64,000 nt of DNA, taken from NCBI RefSeq assembly GCF_902459465.1, contig NC_047080.1:9398866-9462865 (forward strand). Direction: 5' to 3'. Positions 1 through 10,300 of the stretch are shown piece by piece. Origin of the DNA: Asterias rubens. Taxonomy: Eukaryota; Echinodermata; Asteroidea; Forcipulatida; Asteriidae. Position 1 is the stretch's first letter. The number at the start of each line of letters is the position of its first letter. The translations under genes and the position numbers were made by a program. The notes below the pieces were generated by a model. The model worked only from the letters and a program-made list of their open reading frames with translations, was not told the origin of the DNA and ran no database searches.

Positions 1-1253
1 TCTCTTTCCAACCCGTGCTCTGTTGTCAGTTTATGCTTGGGTTTCAAATTCTGCTGGATTGTTATAATTGTTGTAATTATTCATATCAGAGAATGAGGAT
101 ACTGTAGGAATGATTGTCTACAGTGCACATCATTCCTATATTTATCAGTTAATCTTGAAATTTATTAAGAAAAGTACATTATGCTATATCACAGGGCTCT
201 CACCACTCTGACCTTTGACCCATGGTTAATCAAGACCACAAAGTTTGTGAGTCTGCTTCCCTTTTTGAGGTATGGTGGCCATGATAGGAGTGTAGGCCTA
301 GTGTTTGGTTTGAATGTATACAGACAGACTTACCCTAACTTTATAATGTAATTGTAGTATTGTGTCCGCCATATCTCAAAATGGCTTATGGAATTCTGCG
401 CTTATGAGGCCCTGTAAGCATGGACGTCAATATAGACAGAATACCACTATAAGCAATGTCCAAAACTTTGACCTACATGTAAGTAAACTTTGGCCTTTTC
501 TGCAAAACTTCAGTCGGGGCTTCGTCATCAACATTTTCAGAACGATTCCCTTCAAAGGAATGTGGTTTTCTAGAGAGGGATTCAAAAACATTTCAATCTG
601 AGAAATGTTTTGTCATGAAACGTTTCTCAGATTGTGTATTCCAACTACGTATAATTCTTCCTGCGTGTTCTCAAAAAAAGCTACCACCTTTTGAAAGAAA
701 ATTGTCTCGGGTTTCGTTCGGTTGTATACTATCTACATTTGTGTAGGGTTAAAACAATGGAACGTTTCAAAAAACCAAAGGGAGTGTTTTAATGTGCAAA
801 TGGTAGTTTCAAAGGAAAACAATTACTCTTGAAACTCTAAAAAGTTCCACCAAAATAATACCGTGGGTGGGCACAGAAAATCTTTCTGAATTCTGACCTA
901 AAGTGGTTGGGGGTGAAACACAAAAGACAACATCTCAATTAAATATTTTTATCAAGTGTATAAATGGAGACAGAGAAATTTATTCAAATGATTTTATGTA
1001 AACCAAATATATTTTCCTAAGTGAGGTGTAAATACAAATAAATGTACATAATTTAAGTAAAGGTTAAGATTAATAAAAATGTATGGGAAGAACATAAGCA
1101 AAATGTTGAAGGGACTTGGTTATGTCTAGCCTGGTTTCATTTATATTTTGTATGGTTAATACCTGTATTGAATGTATTGTAAACTGAACACTTTTTAAAT
1201 ATTATTCAATCATGCCATTCTAATGTGTATGTCAAACAAGTATGTCAAACTAA
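1..1253. other. Intergenic DNA, no gene seen
   Basis: AT-rich sequence downstream of the ITPA stop codon. I see no exon with splice signals here. The only structure noted is a small hairpin at about 594-636, where CAATCTGAGAAATG is followed 12-14 bases later by its near-exact inverse. Confidence 0.5.
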
Positions 1254-1496
1254 GGGTGCCTACGATTAGCTTCCCCGTGTCGACCTCGGTATGCCCCTGG
1301 TGCGTTCGAATAGTCATTCCAAGGGCTCACCCGAGTCAGCCCCCAGTGCCCTGCTTGTGGAGTGGGTCACTCGGGGCTGGCCTGAGGTGCATGATGTCAC
1401 CACGAGAGGGTGAGTGATCGTTCCATTAGCTCTTGTCAGGGGCTCACCTGAGTGAGCACCGCGGGGTCGACACGGGGAAGCTAATCTAACGCACCC
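1254..1496. mobile_element. MITE, family A, copy 1
   Basis: A 243-bp element with inverted termini: the left end GGGTGCCTACGATTAGCTTC matches the inverse of the right end, GGGTGCGTTAGATTAGCTTC. It is flanked by TAA on both sides, which looks like a 3-bp target duplication. A second copy is at 48988-49173. There is no coding capacity. A GGG...CCC terminus with a TWA-type 3-bp duplication is typical of PIF/Harbinger-type MITEs; that assignment is inference. Confidence 0.7.
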
Positions 1497-1589
1497 TAAT
1501 TATGCATCAAACTGAAGAGTGCGTGAAAAAGGTCAAAACTTGAAGAATTTACACAGTGCAGTAATACTTCTGTCAAGTTACACACAGTG

Positions 1590-1890
1590 CGGTATGTTGG
1601 GTCCGCGTAGTGGTATATTGCCTCGCCTTCCATTTCTAGGATCCCAGTTCGAATCCCACCTGGGACACTGTATGGATTAGGTTTGCAGTCCCTACCTAAC
1701 TGCTACATGTAGGTCTCTCCTGGAATAAATCTCTGGGGTTTTCCTCCCATGTCTAAAACTGAAACTTCCTGCCTTGTGTCTTCTCTCAATGTGGTTCTTG
1801 ACTAGAACAGCGATTCAGTTTGCTTGTCTGAGAGTCCTTGGCTTCACAACAAGAATTAATAAATGTAATGAAACTAGACAAATGTAAATG
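1590..1890 (+). mobile_element. tRNA-derived SINE, tail family S1
   Basis: The tRNA-like head has a B-box-like CAGTTCGAATCCCAC near 1645. A tail follows with the conserved phrase CTGGAATAAATCTCTGGGG. The same tail recurs at about 7990-8130, 30425-30580 (plus strand) and 53755-53910. The head does not fold as a clean tRNA, so this is a SINE and not a tRNA gene. Confidence 0.65.
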
Positions 1891-1978
1891 CTCTTTAGAA
1901 ATTTGTGAACCGTGTAAATGTTGAAATTGTAATAAAAAAAACTTGTGAAATTGTAAAACAAAAAAGTGAAATTTGACA

Positions 1979-4900
1979 TTACGTCTTGATGAAGTGTTCA
2001 GCGAGTGCCTGTAATGCTTTGCCTCGATGTGAAATACTGTTCTTGGTCGAAGATTCCATCTCGGCATATCTTATGGAAAGAAAAGAAGATATATATCTTG
2101 ATTATAAAATCACAGCATTTTGTATAAATTTTACGTTCATTCTCCAAATCTTGAAAGATTCGGGTGGTAAGTTTTGTTCCTATTCATGTTTGATAAAGTA
2201 ATGTAAGCTACGGCCACGGCTAGATTTCGGCGTCATCATGCGTTGAAGTATAGGCGTTCTCAGCAACACACTTTGCAACAGTCGTAGCCGTAGCTTTACC
2301 GCCAATTCGGATACAGCCTAAGGCTGCAATAAAACCAAAGGTTAAGGTTAAAGCTGATGCATCACATTTTAACAAGGACTTACAAACTTGTTGCAGTTGT
2401 TATTTTTTGCAGTGCAACAGTATTACTTCAAATGTGAAATTTGTTGTAGCGCATCAATACCAAATCTTTGTCACAAGCTCCCTGATCAGAGCTTACAGGA
2501 AATGGATTGAGACGACTTTGATAATGGGATAACGGCTAAATATACAATAAGTTTTGACTCTTACGTTTGTGTGAATCCGTCGGGTTGGAAGCAAGGATCC
2601 CATCCAAAACTTGTTGGTCCTCTCGGGGAAACGATCAAACCCTGCAAAAACAATCAACACTAGCTATTGTAAATACCAAAACATCTGTTTTTTCCCGTCA
2701 TATGATCTGTTTCGAAAAATTGTTTTTGGCTCATTTAATTTAATTTTTTTTTTTTTTTTTTTCTGGTTGTGAAACCAAGGTTTTTCAGAAAAGTGAACTC
2801 AATAGCTGTACTAGCCAAGAACCCAATGGAGAGAAGACAAGGAAGGAATTTTCAGTTTTAGATGCAGGAGGAAAACCCCAGAGAACTATTCCCGGGGAAA
2901 CCCACACTAAAAACACATTCCATTATTGCTGCGTCCTTCTGATGGGACATAAGGTCGTTGGTCGCGTAAGGCACTTGAAGAACCAAGTGCACTTATCAAA
3001 ATAACTTACCGGTGTTTTCCCTCTAAACAGCTGCACTGGATCCTCGAGGTTTCCGCTGGAGTATGCAAACGTGCAGAGTGCATAAGCTGACTTGTCGGTC
3101 CAGTCCGTCAGCAAGCGGTGAAGCCCTGAAAGATGAAGATTTATGCCTAAGAGTTTATCCCGTGAATAAATAGTTATAATAATACTTGGGTTATCTACTG
3201 GCTTCTCAAAGCACTTCTTATTTCAATGGTAGGTATGTTAAGTTTAAAAACCATGAGACCCATATCGCAACATGTAAGGATTTCAGAGGTGATGTGGCTC
3301 AATCTGCTACAAATTGCGCCAGAACCACTAGGGCAAACTCTTTGCATTTGCCTGAGAAGAGCAAAAGTGCCACATCTGGGATTCAAACCCACACTGCTGA
3401 TCAGAAACACCAGAGCTTGAGTCCTGAACTCCGAATGGGAGACTTTTTGGGACGATAGAGGGCAGCAGACTTACCGGGTAAATCCATTGTTCTCAGAATT
3501 ATGCGCATGTTCAGAACTACGTAAACAATGGAAATTTACCCGGTATGTCTGCTGCCACCTAGCGTTGGAAAGTCTCCTATTGCTCGGCCATGACATTGAC
3601 ACACCAGTGCCACAACTCACTCCATTTCTTCACTAAAATTCATTATCCTCATTTTAAAACTCACACTAACACAAACCCCACACACTTAGTTGAATCAGGT
3701 TAGAGCAATACTTTTTTCAAAAGACAAGAAAGGGATTCAAAAGGCGACATACCTGACGGGCCAAGTTTGGACAAGAACCACTTTCTGTATGGAACAAAAA
3801 GAGAATGATCGATTGTGAACATTAACAGGGCATATTTGGTATTGATCATCCAAAATAATTGTTAAAGATCATGTCAATGTGTAGCTGCATTAATCTCCGC
3901 TCTTTTTCATTCCCCTTGGCAAGTCCCTGTTGTAGTTGATTGAACGACAGATTGAAAAGATAGGTCTTGATGATGCGTTTGAATGTGTCCCTCAACTCGT
4001 CTGGAAAGGAATTCCAGAGACGCGGTGCACAGCTGAAAAAGGCAAGGTCTCCGTAGTTATTAACATTTTAAACAAATCAAACTTATATAGAAAGGTTTGC
4101 GGTAACACCATGTAACGACTATCTCTATAGAGTTGGGGTGGTTCTGAAAAGAGCTGTTGGTTTCAACTTGACATTTCGATCAGTATGCTCTGATCGTCTT
4201 CTGAAGAACCGCAAACCTTTCTATATCGTACTTCCACCTTGCAAAGTTTCAAATCCTACAAATCAAACTTACATATACGGACCGGGCATTCCTCCCAATG
4301 CATTGAAACACAGGCAAGTATCTTCAACAATAACTGGACCTTTTACCTTGTGGGAAAGACGGACAAAAAGACAATCAGAACGGCAATGACTAAAAACATT
4401 TGAGAGATCGTGGCCAAATAAATAGTACCAATAGGCCCTATGCCATTTATGGGATTCATAAGAAAAAAATGTTGTGTAACAAAACACGTTGCATACTCAC
4501 ATGTTTGACAGCTTCTTTGCATTTTGCTACAGATATGTCGTCAGGTTCACCCTGAAATTCAGGAACTGCAAGAAGAATTAAATAAACATTTGATGAGGAT
4601 GAAGTGTGAGTTGGTGACTACTCAATCAAAGAAAATTTTACTTTAATAAAGATGAAATCTGGACATGAAAAGGAAAACTTACGATCTATACTCCTTGAAG
4701 TCACATTGAACTTGTCACCAAGAATGGCGATGACCTGGAAATGTCACCATAAAAAAAAAGGTATTTATAATCGCAGAACATTGACATGACAAAGATTGAA
4801 ATCAGTGGATTTAAATGCATAATTTTTTGTGTTACATTGCTAGAAGCTATGCTCTACACCCATGATTTTAGTCTGCTCCATTATTTGCGGAATTAACTAT

Positions 4901-5229
4901 TTTGACTAATTAGTAATTAATAACATGGAGGCATAAATTAATAGTAAACAACTTCCCAACTTCGCAACTACAACCATTTTATTGGCAAAGTCCGAAGCAT
5001 AATATTAATAATTTAGAGCAAGGAACTGTACCTTCATTTACAATTTCTGAACAATGAGACTGGAAGTGAAGGACTGAAGACGGAAGTAAACATTAAACAA
5101 ACTTAACATTTGTAAGTAACAATTCACTTTATTTCATTCTCCACTTACCTCTTCGAGTTTCTTTGCGTTTCCTGTCACAAATACGAGATCTAAAACTGCC
5201 TTAGCTTTCTTAGGTGACGATACAGCCAT
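1979..5229 (-). CDS. ITPA: Inosine triphosphate pyrophosphatase (ITPA), 8 exons
   Basis: Hydrolyses ITP, dITP and XTP to monophosphates and pyrophosphate in the cytosol, keeping deaminated purines out of RNA and DNA. Exons on the minus strand: 5149-5229, 4683-4734, 4501-4565, 4273-4346, 3753-3784, 3010-3125, 2565-2641, 1979-2069. All introns are GT/AG, phases close, and the total is 588 nt (195 aa; human 194). The family signatures are read directly: [11 protein letters not shown] near the N-terminus (nucleotide-binding loop), [19 protein letters not shown] in exon 4, [11 protein letters not shown] in exon 6, [11 protein letters not shown] in exon 7 and SISHR near the C-terminus. The human-type MPKAEKN stretch reads MESSTKN here, which is divergent but keeps the final Lys-Asn. 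The start has A at -3 and G at +4. It is divergent from METTL13. Introns 4, 5 and 7 hold small inverted-repeat elements. Confidence 0.96.
2203..2298. repeat. Small inverted-repeat element in ITPA intron 7
   Basis: The left end TAAGCTACGGCCACGGCT is mirrored by AGCCGTAGCTTTA at the right end, with about 60 bases between. It looks like a short MITE. No second copy was found in the window, so the call is tentative. Confidence 0.35.
2905..3008 (+). repeat. SINE-tail fragment in ITPA intron 6
   Basis: The stretch TTCTGATGGGACATAAGGTC and what follows resemble the S2 SINE tail at about 7640-7760 (TTCGGATGGGACGTAAAGCC). The fragment abuts the 5' splice site of ITPA exon 6. Confidence 0.45.
3438..3576. 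mobile_element. Inverted-repeat MITE, family K, copy 1 (ITPA intron 5)
   Basis: The two arms carry GGCAGCAGACTTACCGGGTA and its near inverse (GGCAGCAGACATACCGGGTA when read from the other end). The outer ends are GGAGACTTT and AAAGTCTCC. Length is about 139 bp. A second copy, interrupted by another repeat, is at 63502-63717. Confidence 0.65.
4086..4225. mobile_element. Inverted-repeat element, family D, copy 1 (ITPA intron 4)
   Basis: Ends TATAGAAAGGTTTGCGG and CCGCAAACCTTTCTATA are exact inverses. The interior contains GAGTTGGGGTGGTTCTGAAA and a CGATCAG...CTGATCG dyad. It ends only 47 bp from the 5' splice site of ITPA exon 4. Related copies are at about 35270-35360 and 37911-38094. Confidence 0.7.
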
Positions 5230-6008
5230 TTTTAGACAACTTGTGTACAGCATGCAGACCACGAGCACAACAACTTGTTGGTACATAAATTGAAGCATAC
5301 GACGCTCTATTCCCGCAACTCAATTTGACCTTTCAACTCTGGGACAAGGCCGAAAATTAATAAACTTCCTCTAGTCCGCTTGACTAGAAAGTTCCCCCCC
5401 CCCCCCCCCCCGTGGTAAAATAAAACCATTTGGCTCAAAAAAATTACATTTTTTCTTGATGTTGTAGATTCTTTTTTTTTTTTATAGTTTATGGACAAAT
5501 GCTGTAATTTGTTTATCTTTTTATTTATACATTCATAATTATTAACAATAATTTGCCACAAATGAAGGGTGCAATGGTCACGTGGACTAGTACAAGTTTG
5601 TTAGACAGGGGCCTCAAAACTTGTCTAAATTCTAGACTTATTACAACACGTGTGAATACTGTACACACAGATACAAAAATGTACACAAATCATTGACCTG
5701 GATGACTGTTGGTTATGTCCAATCGTCTCCAGAGTGAAAGTTGCTCAATTAAGGTAAATTTCTGGTTCATTTCATTCTTTCTTTACATTAAAATAGCATC
5801 AAATGCGCCTAGGCCCAGTTAGTCTTAAGGAATCCAGTCTTAATTTTAGACCCAGTAAGTGGTAAGTAAGTACATAGAGGAAGGACAGTATATTAATTAC
5901 TCATTATTAATATTAGTAACTGGGCCCTCCCCCCCCCCCCCCCCCCCGGCCATGCGGCCAGGGCAGGGGCAACAACAAGCGCTGTGAGTGAGTGATAGTT
6001 GCGATAAC

Positions 6009-6400
6009 GTTTTTTACCTTTTGAACGATTGGTGCGTATACGCGATGTCAACATGGCGGCGCACTAAAATGAAGATGGCGCGCACCATACGTAGTTTTTT
6101 AAAAACTTTGTTTTTGCTGCAATAGTCCTCTTTTTGACATCATCACATCAACTAATTAACTTTGTTATTCCAAATCTGCATTATCATCCACCGAAAATAC
6201 AATGTAATTATGTTTGTGACAAAGAAATAATACCGTATGCTGGTCCGCCATTTTAAATACCATCGCCAACACCTCCGAAGTATGTTCGCCTAAAGTTGCC
6301 AACGTTCGCCAACGGTGGCAGCGAACAACTCGTTCCACTTGAAATTGTTGGCGAACGTGCGCCACTGTTGGCAACGTTTGCGCGAGTGGAACGCACCCCT
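6009..6400. mobile_element. MITE, family B, left-truncated copy
   Basis: Nearly identical to 48145-48540, including the shared phrase GGTGCGTATACGCGATGTCA. It ends with the family B terminus (GTGGAACGCACCCC). Its own left terminus is missing and is replaced by a family C terminus. Confidence 0.75.
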
Positions 6401-6432
6401 GGGCAGGGGCAACAAGTGCTGTGAGTGAGTGA

Positions 6433-6505
6433 TAGTTGCGATAACGTAACCCTCCTGCCGACGGCGTAGCCGGAGGTTGGCAGGAGGGTTACGTTATCGC
6501 AACTA
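6433..6505. mobile_element. Micro-foldback element, family C, copy 1
   Basis: 73 bp with perfect 27-bp arms beginning TAGTTGCGATAACGTAACCC and a 19-base loop. The ends are TA...TA, as expected for TA target sites of Tc1/mariner-like MITEs (inference). A second, deleted copy is at 60885-60943. Confidence 0.75.
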
Positions 6506-7307
6506 CGTTCTTACTTACCTCTCCATCCATCCATGGTTCTTCCATTCTTCGAAATGTTGACCGGGGTGTGGGGGGGGGGGCGTAGCCAAGGTTTGGACTT
6601 GCATACTGACCATCTATCTGAAGGGGGGGGGGGGGCAGGACAGGTGTCAAATTTTCGAGGGGGGAAACGGGAGTAACACTACAACACCCCGGTTGCTGGA
6701 TCATATTTAATTAAATATCACTCGGATGACATTGAAATTTTGACATGTTACATTATAGAATGTATTGAAAATGTAATTGTTTAGATAATATGTTAAAATG
6801 TTGATCACAGTATGGTATGTATGTGTTCAATTGTTTACATTTGTAGCTTCACACCACTCACTAGTCACATTATGGTTTTTGAAGCGGATTGGTTAAAAGA
6901 CTTTAAAAAGTTTAAATTAAAAGAAGCAGACATTCTTCCATACTCTGCCACCACTTGTTCATTTACAAATTGAAATTAGACCTGATTGTCCTCCTTTTTT
7001 TTCGAAAATTGTCAATATCGGTCGTACTAACCTAGATTTAGAAGTAAGAGTAAGACTAATAATGACCAATTTTAACAAAAAACGAGTGCAGCGCCCCAGT
7101 ATACTATACTGGGTCTTAATTGAAATCAATTATTTACTCAAATGAAATTTCCTTTTTGGTAATCAGTACCATGAACCAGTGTCAGTGGTGTCAAAGCCTG
7201 ATCCATTTAAATTGTGAGTGAATTTGTAATTTTGTGTGGTTTTTTTCCCCAGACAGAATGATCTTTTGTTCAGACAGTAGTCGAGGTTAAAGCTTTGAAG
7301 GGGTGAA

Positions 7308-10300
7308 ATGGACTTGTACACAAGAAGTCAGCATGGATCCACCGGTGCCACAGAGTATTGGGACAGAGTTATCAAGAAGCAGGGAACCAGTTCAAATGAA
7401 TGGTAAATATATATCAAAGATGCTTCAGACATTTCAATCAATTAAATGTTTACCATTGACTTTCACCCAGATTCAAACTAACCAAATGACGACTGGAAAG
7501 AAATCTAGTCTAGTTTGGCGTGTCGTGGCTGAGCAGATAAGATAACTGAACTCAAACTCTTTTGTTTCTTACCAACAGAGTGTGGGTTCGAGTCCCGGTT
7601 TTGACAGGTGTGTCCTCAAGCAAGACACTACCATTATTGTTTCATCCTTCGGATGGGACGTAAAGCCATAGGTTCCATGTGCTGTGTAATGCATATAAAA
7701 GAACCCAGTGCACTCATCCAAAAGAGAAGGGGTTCGCCCCGGTGTTCCTGGTTTGATTAGCAGTATATTGCATCACAATACCATGTAAAACCATTTCGTA
7801 GTGATATAAAGGAACAGGTCTCATAATTCAAAACATAGCTCCACATACCTTGCAGGGAAAACAAAAACTGACCGCTTTGAAACGCCCCTTATAGGGGTGT
7901 GAAAAACGCTATATAATTCTCACCCCCCACCTCTGGGACCCACAGGTTCGAATCACGTTGGGGGCACTACATGCACTACCAGACTGCGTTGGTTTTTTCC
8001 CTGGAATAATTCTCTGGGGGTGTTCCTCCCATATAACTGAAACTTCTTTTTTTGTCTTCCCTCCATTTGGGTTCTTGGCTAGTAGTTCAGTGATTTAAGT
8101 CCTTGGGTTCACAACCAGAATAAATGAAATAAAATTAAATCAATTTTTTTTCCTTTCTTTTTTCGTCCTAGGTATGGAGGTTACCATGACTTAACAGGCG
8201 TTCTTCATAAGTACGTCCGACCATCAGACAAGACGCTTTTTGTGGGAGACGTTAACTGTTGTCTGAGTGAGAGTCTTTATGATGTAGGTTATCGCTCCCT
8301 CGTCAATATTGACGAGAACGATGCCGACGTGAGACAGATGAGCACCAGGTCTGGCAAGACAAGGCCAGAGATGAAGTTCCTTCAGATGGATGCGGGAGAG
8401 GTAAATATAAATTAAAGTAAATATTTGTCAATAAACAACTTGCGTAACTTCTGTTGAGTTATTTATACTTAAAGGCACTGGACACATTTGGTCATTGCCA
8501 TGTATGGAGGTGAGATAAAAAGTGCTTGTTTTTTTCTTTCATTGTTTTCTTTCAACTTCGATGAGCAATTGATTACAAATTTTCACAGGTTTGTTATTTT
8601 ATGCATGTTAGGATATACCAGGTGAGGATACTGGTCTTTGACAATGTACCAACAGTACAACCTCCCTTTAATAGATCAAGTTTTTGGCCATGACATGAAT
8701 CCCTACTTACGGCAAATAAGATGTATGTAATTTAATTTACCGGTAGAAGATCCAGGTTCCAGCTTTATATAGTCGTCAAGTTTGGGGAAAAAGTTAAAAA
8801 CACAGAGCAATGTTTTTAGGAGAGTCGTGTAAATACATTGTGCATGCTGAGAGGAAAAATTTTTTTATGACATTGTTTTACTCATTTCCCAAAAATACAG
8901 CACCTCAGTCCCTTATAATATTTTAAGAGAAGCATTCTACCATCATTATCTTTAAAACTTGTAAGTTAAATGCACATCTGTGGACACTGTGTTTTGTGTC
9001 GTTCAAAAAGTACCTAAACCCTTTAATGAAAATAATTTTTTACCACCATAGATGAAACTTGAAGATACGTCATTCAACGCTGTTCTAGACAGAGGTACAG
9101 TAGACTTCCTCCTTGAAGAGGACAATGAGGAGGCCAGACTGAAAGGGAGTCGAGTATTAGCCGAGGTTTGCCGAATCTTGAAGATGGGTGGACGGTTTGT
9201 GTGTCTTACCATTGCTGCAGATCATGCAACGAGACACCTACTCAAGCACTTTACTGAGAGGTAACTTTTGAAATAGTGGCTTCTTATATACAGTTGAATC
9301 CATCACTCTGTGATAATCATGGTACTGCAATAATATTACCCCTGGTCACTGGCCCATTTATTTCATTTCTAAAACCATCTCAGCTCCTGGGGAGTTTACA
9401 GCCTGTGCTGCCAAACATAGCCCTCCAAGCTAAATCAATCACAAGAACCATCTCCGCTCTCACATACCCCGAGTGAATAGAAGCAAATACAAGTGTCTTG
9501 CTCAGTGACACAAACGTCACAACCAGGACAATACCCGTCACTTGATGGCTTAACCACCAGGGCCCAATGTCATGAATCTGTTAAGCAGAAAATACTGCTT
9601 AGCAAATGTCTTTGCTGGGCAAGAAATGAGTGGGGCACCAATTGCAACAATGTAAACTTTTGATGACATTTTGGCTAACGCAGTTCCTGCTAAGCAAGAT
9701 TGCTCTGTGTTTAGCACATTTTTGTGCTAACAGGCTGTTTTGAAATTGAAACCCATGAGGTACACTGCTCAGCTGCGACACTCCAAATAGAAGCACCATG
9801 CTAAAAAGACTTGCAGCCTGTGTATGTCATGCTCCCAAAAGTGTTATAAAATATACAAATATTGTTTTTCACAGTATAAAAACTGGAGTTCAGACTATGA
9901 TATTTCTTAATTTTTTTCCAGTGGGTGGTTGGTGCGTCTGCACAAGATATCAATAGAGGGCCGTGAGAAAAATGATGCAACAAAACCGACTTGCAAAGTT
10001 CCAGTTTTTGCATTTGTCTTCACCAAGTTCAAGTCAATGCCAGGCATTAACATGGTATGTATAGTTATTTTCTGAGATTCATTTTATAGATTTGAATTAC
10101 CAAATCATGATTCAACAAACAAACGAGCGTGAAAATCGATTGCCCATGTTTTACAGGGCCCTATTTCATGGCTTTGCTCACCGTAAGCAAAGAATCGGAA
10201 GCAGAATATTCCGCTCTTACATCAAGTGAGTTCACAAGTAAGCAGGGAAATTTTGCTGATACGGGTGCAGAGTCCACGTTACCAGACATTCTTCGCTTTA

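Larger units (their letters stand above)
5230..7307. promoter_or_regulatory. Divergent ITPA/METTL13 intergenic region
   Basis: About 2.08 kb between the two start codons. It holds C-homopolymer runs near 5396-5412 and 5931-5947, elements of families B and C at 5961-6505, G-runs near 6570-6640, and no recognisable coding exon. Both core promoters must lie here or in unrecognised 5' UTR exons. No TATA box was assigned. Confidence 0.45.
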
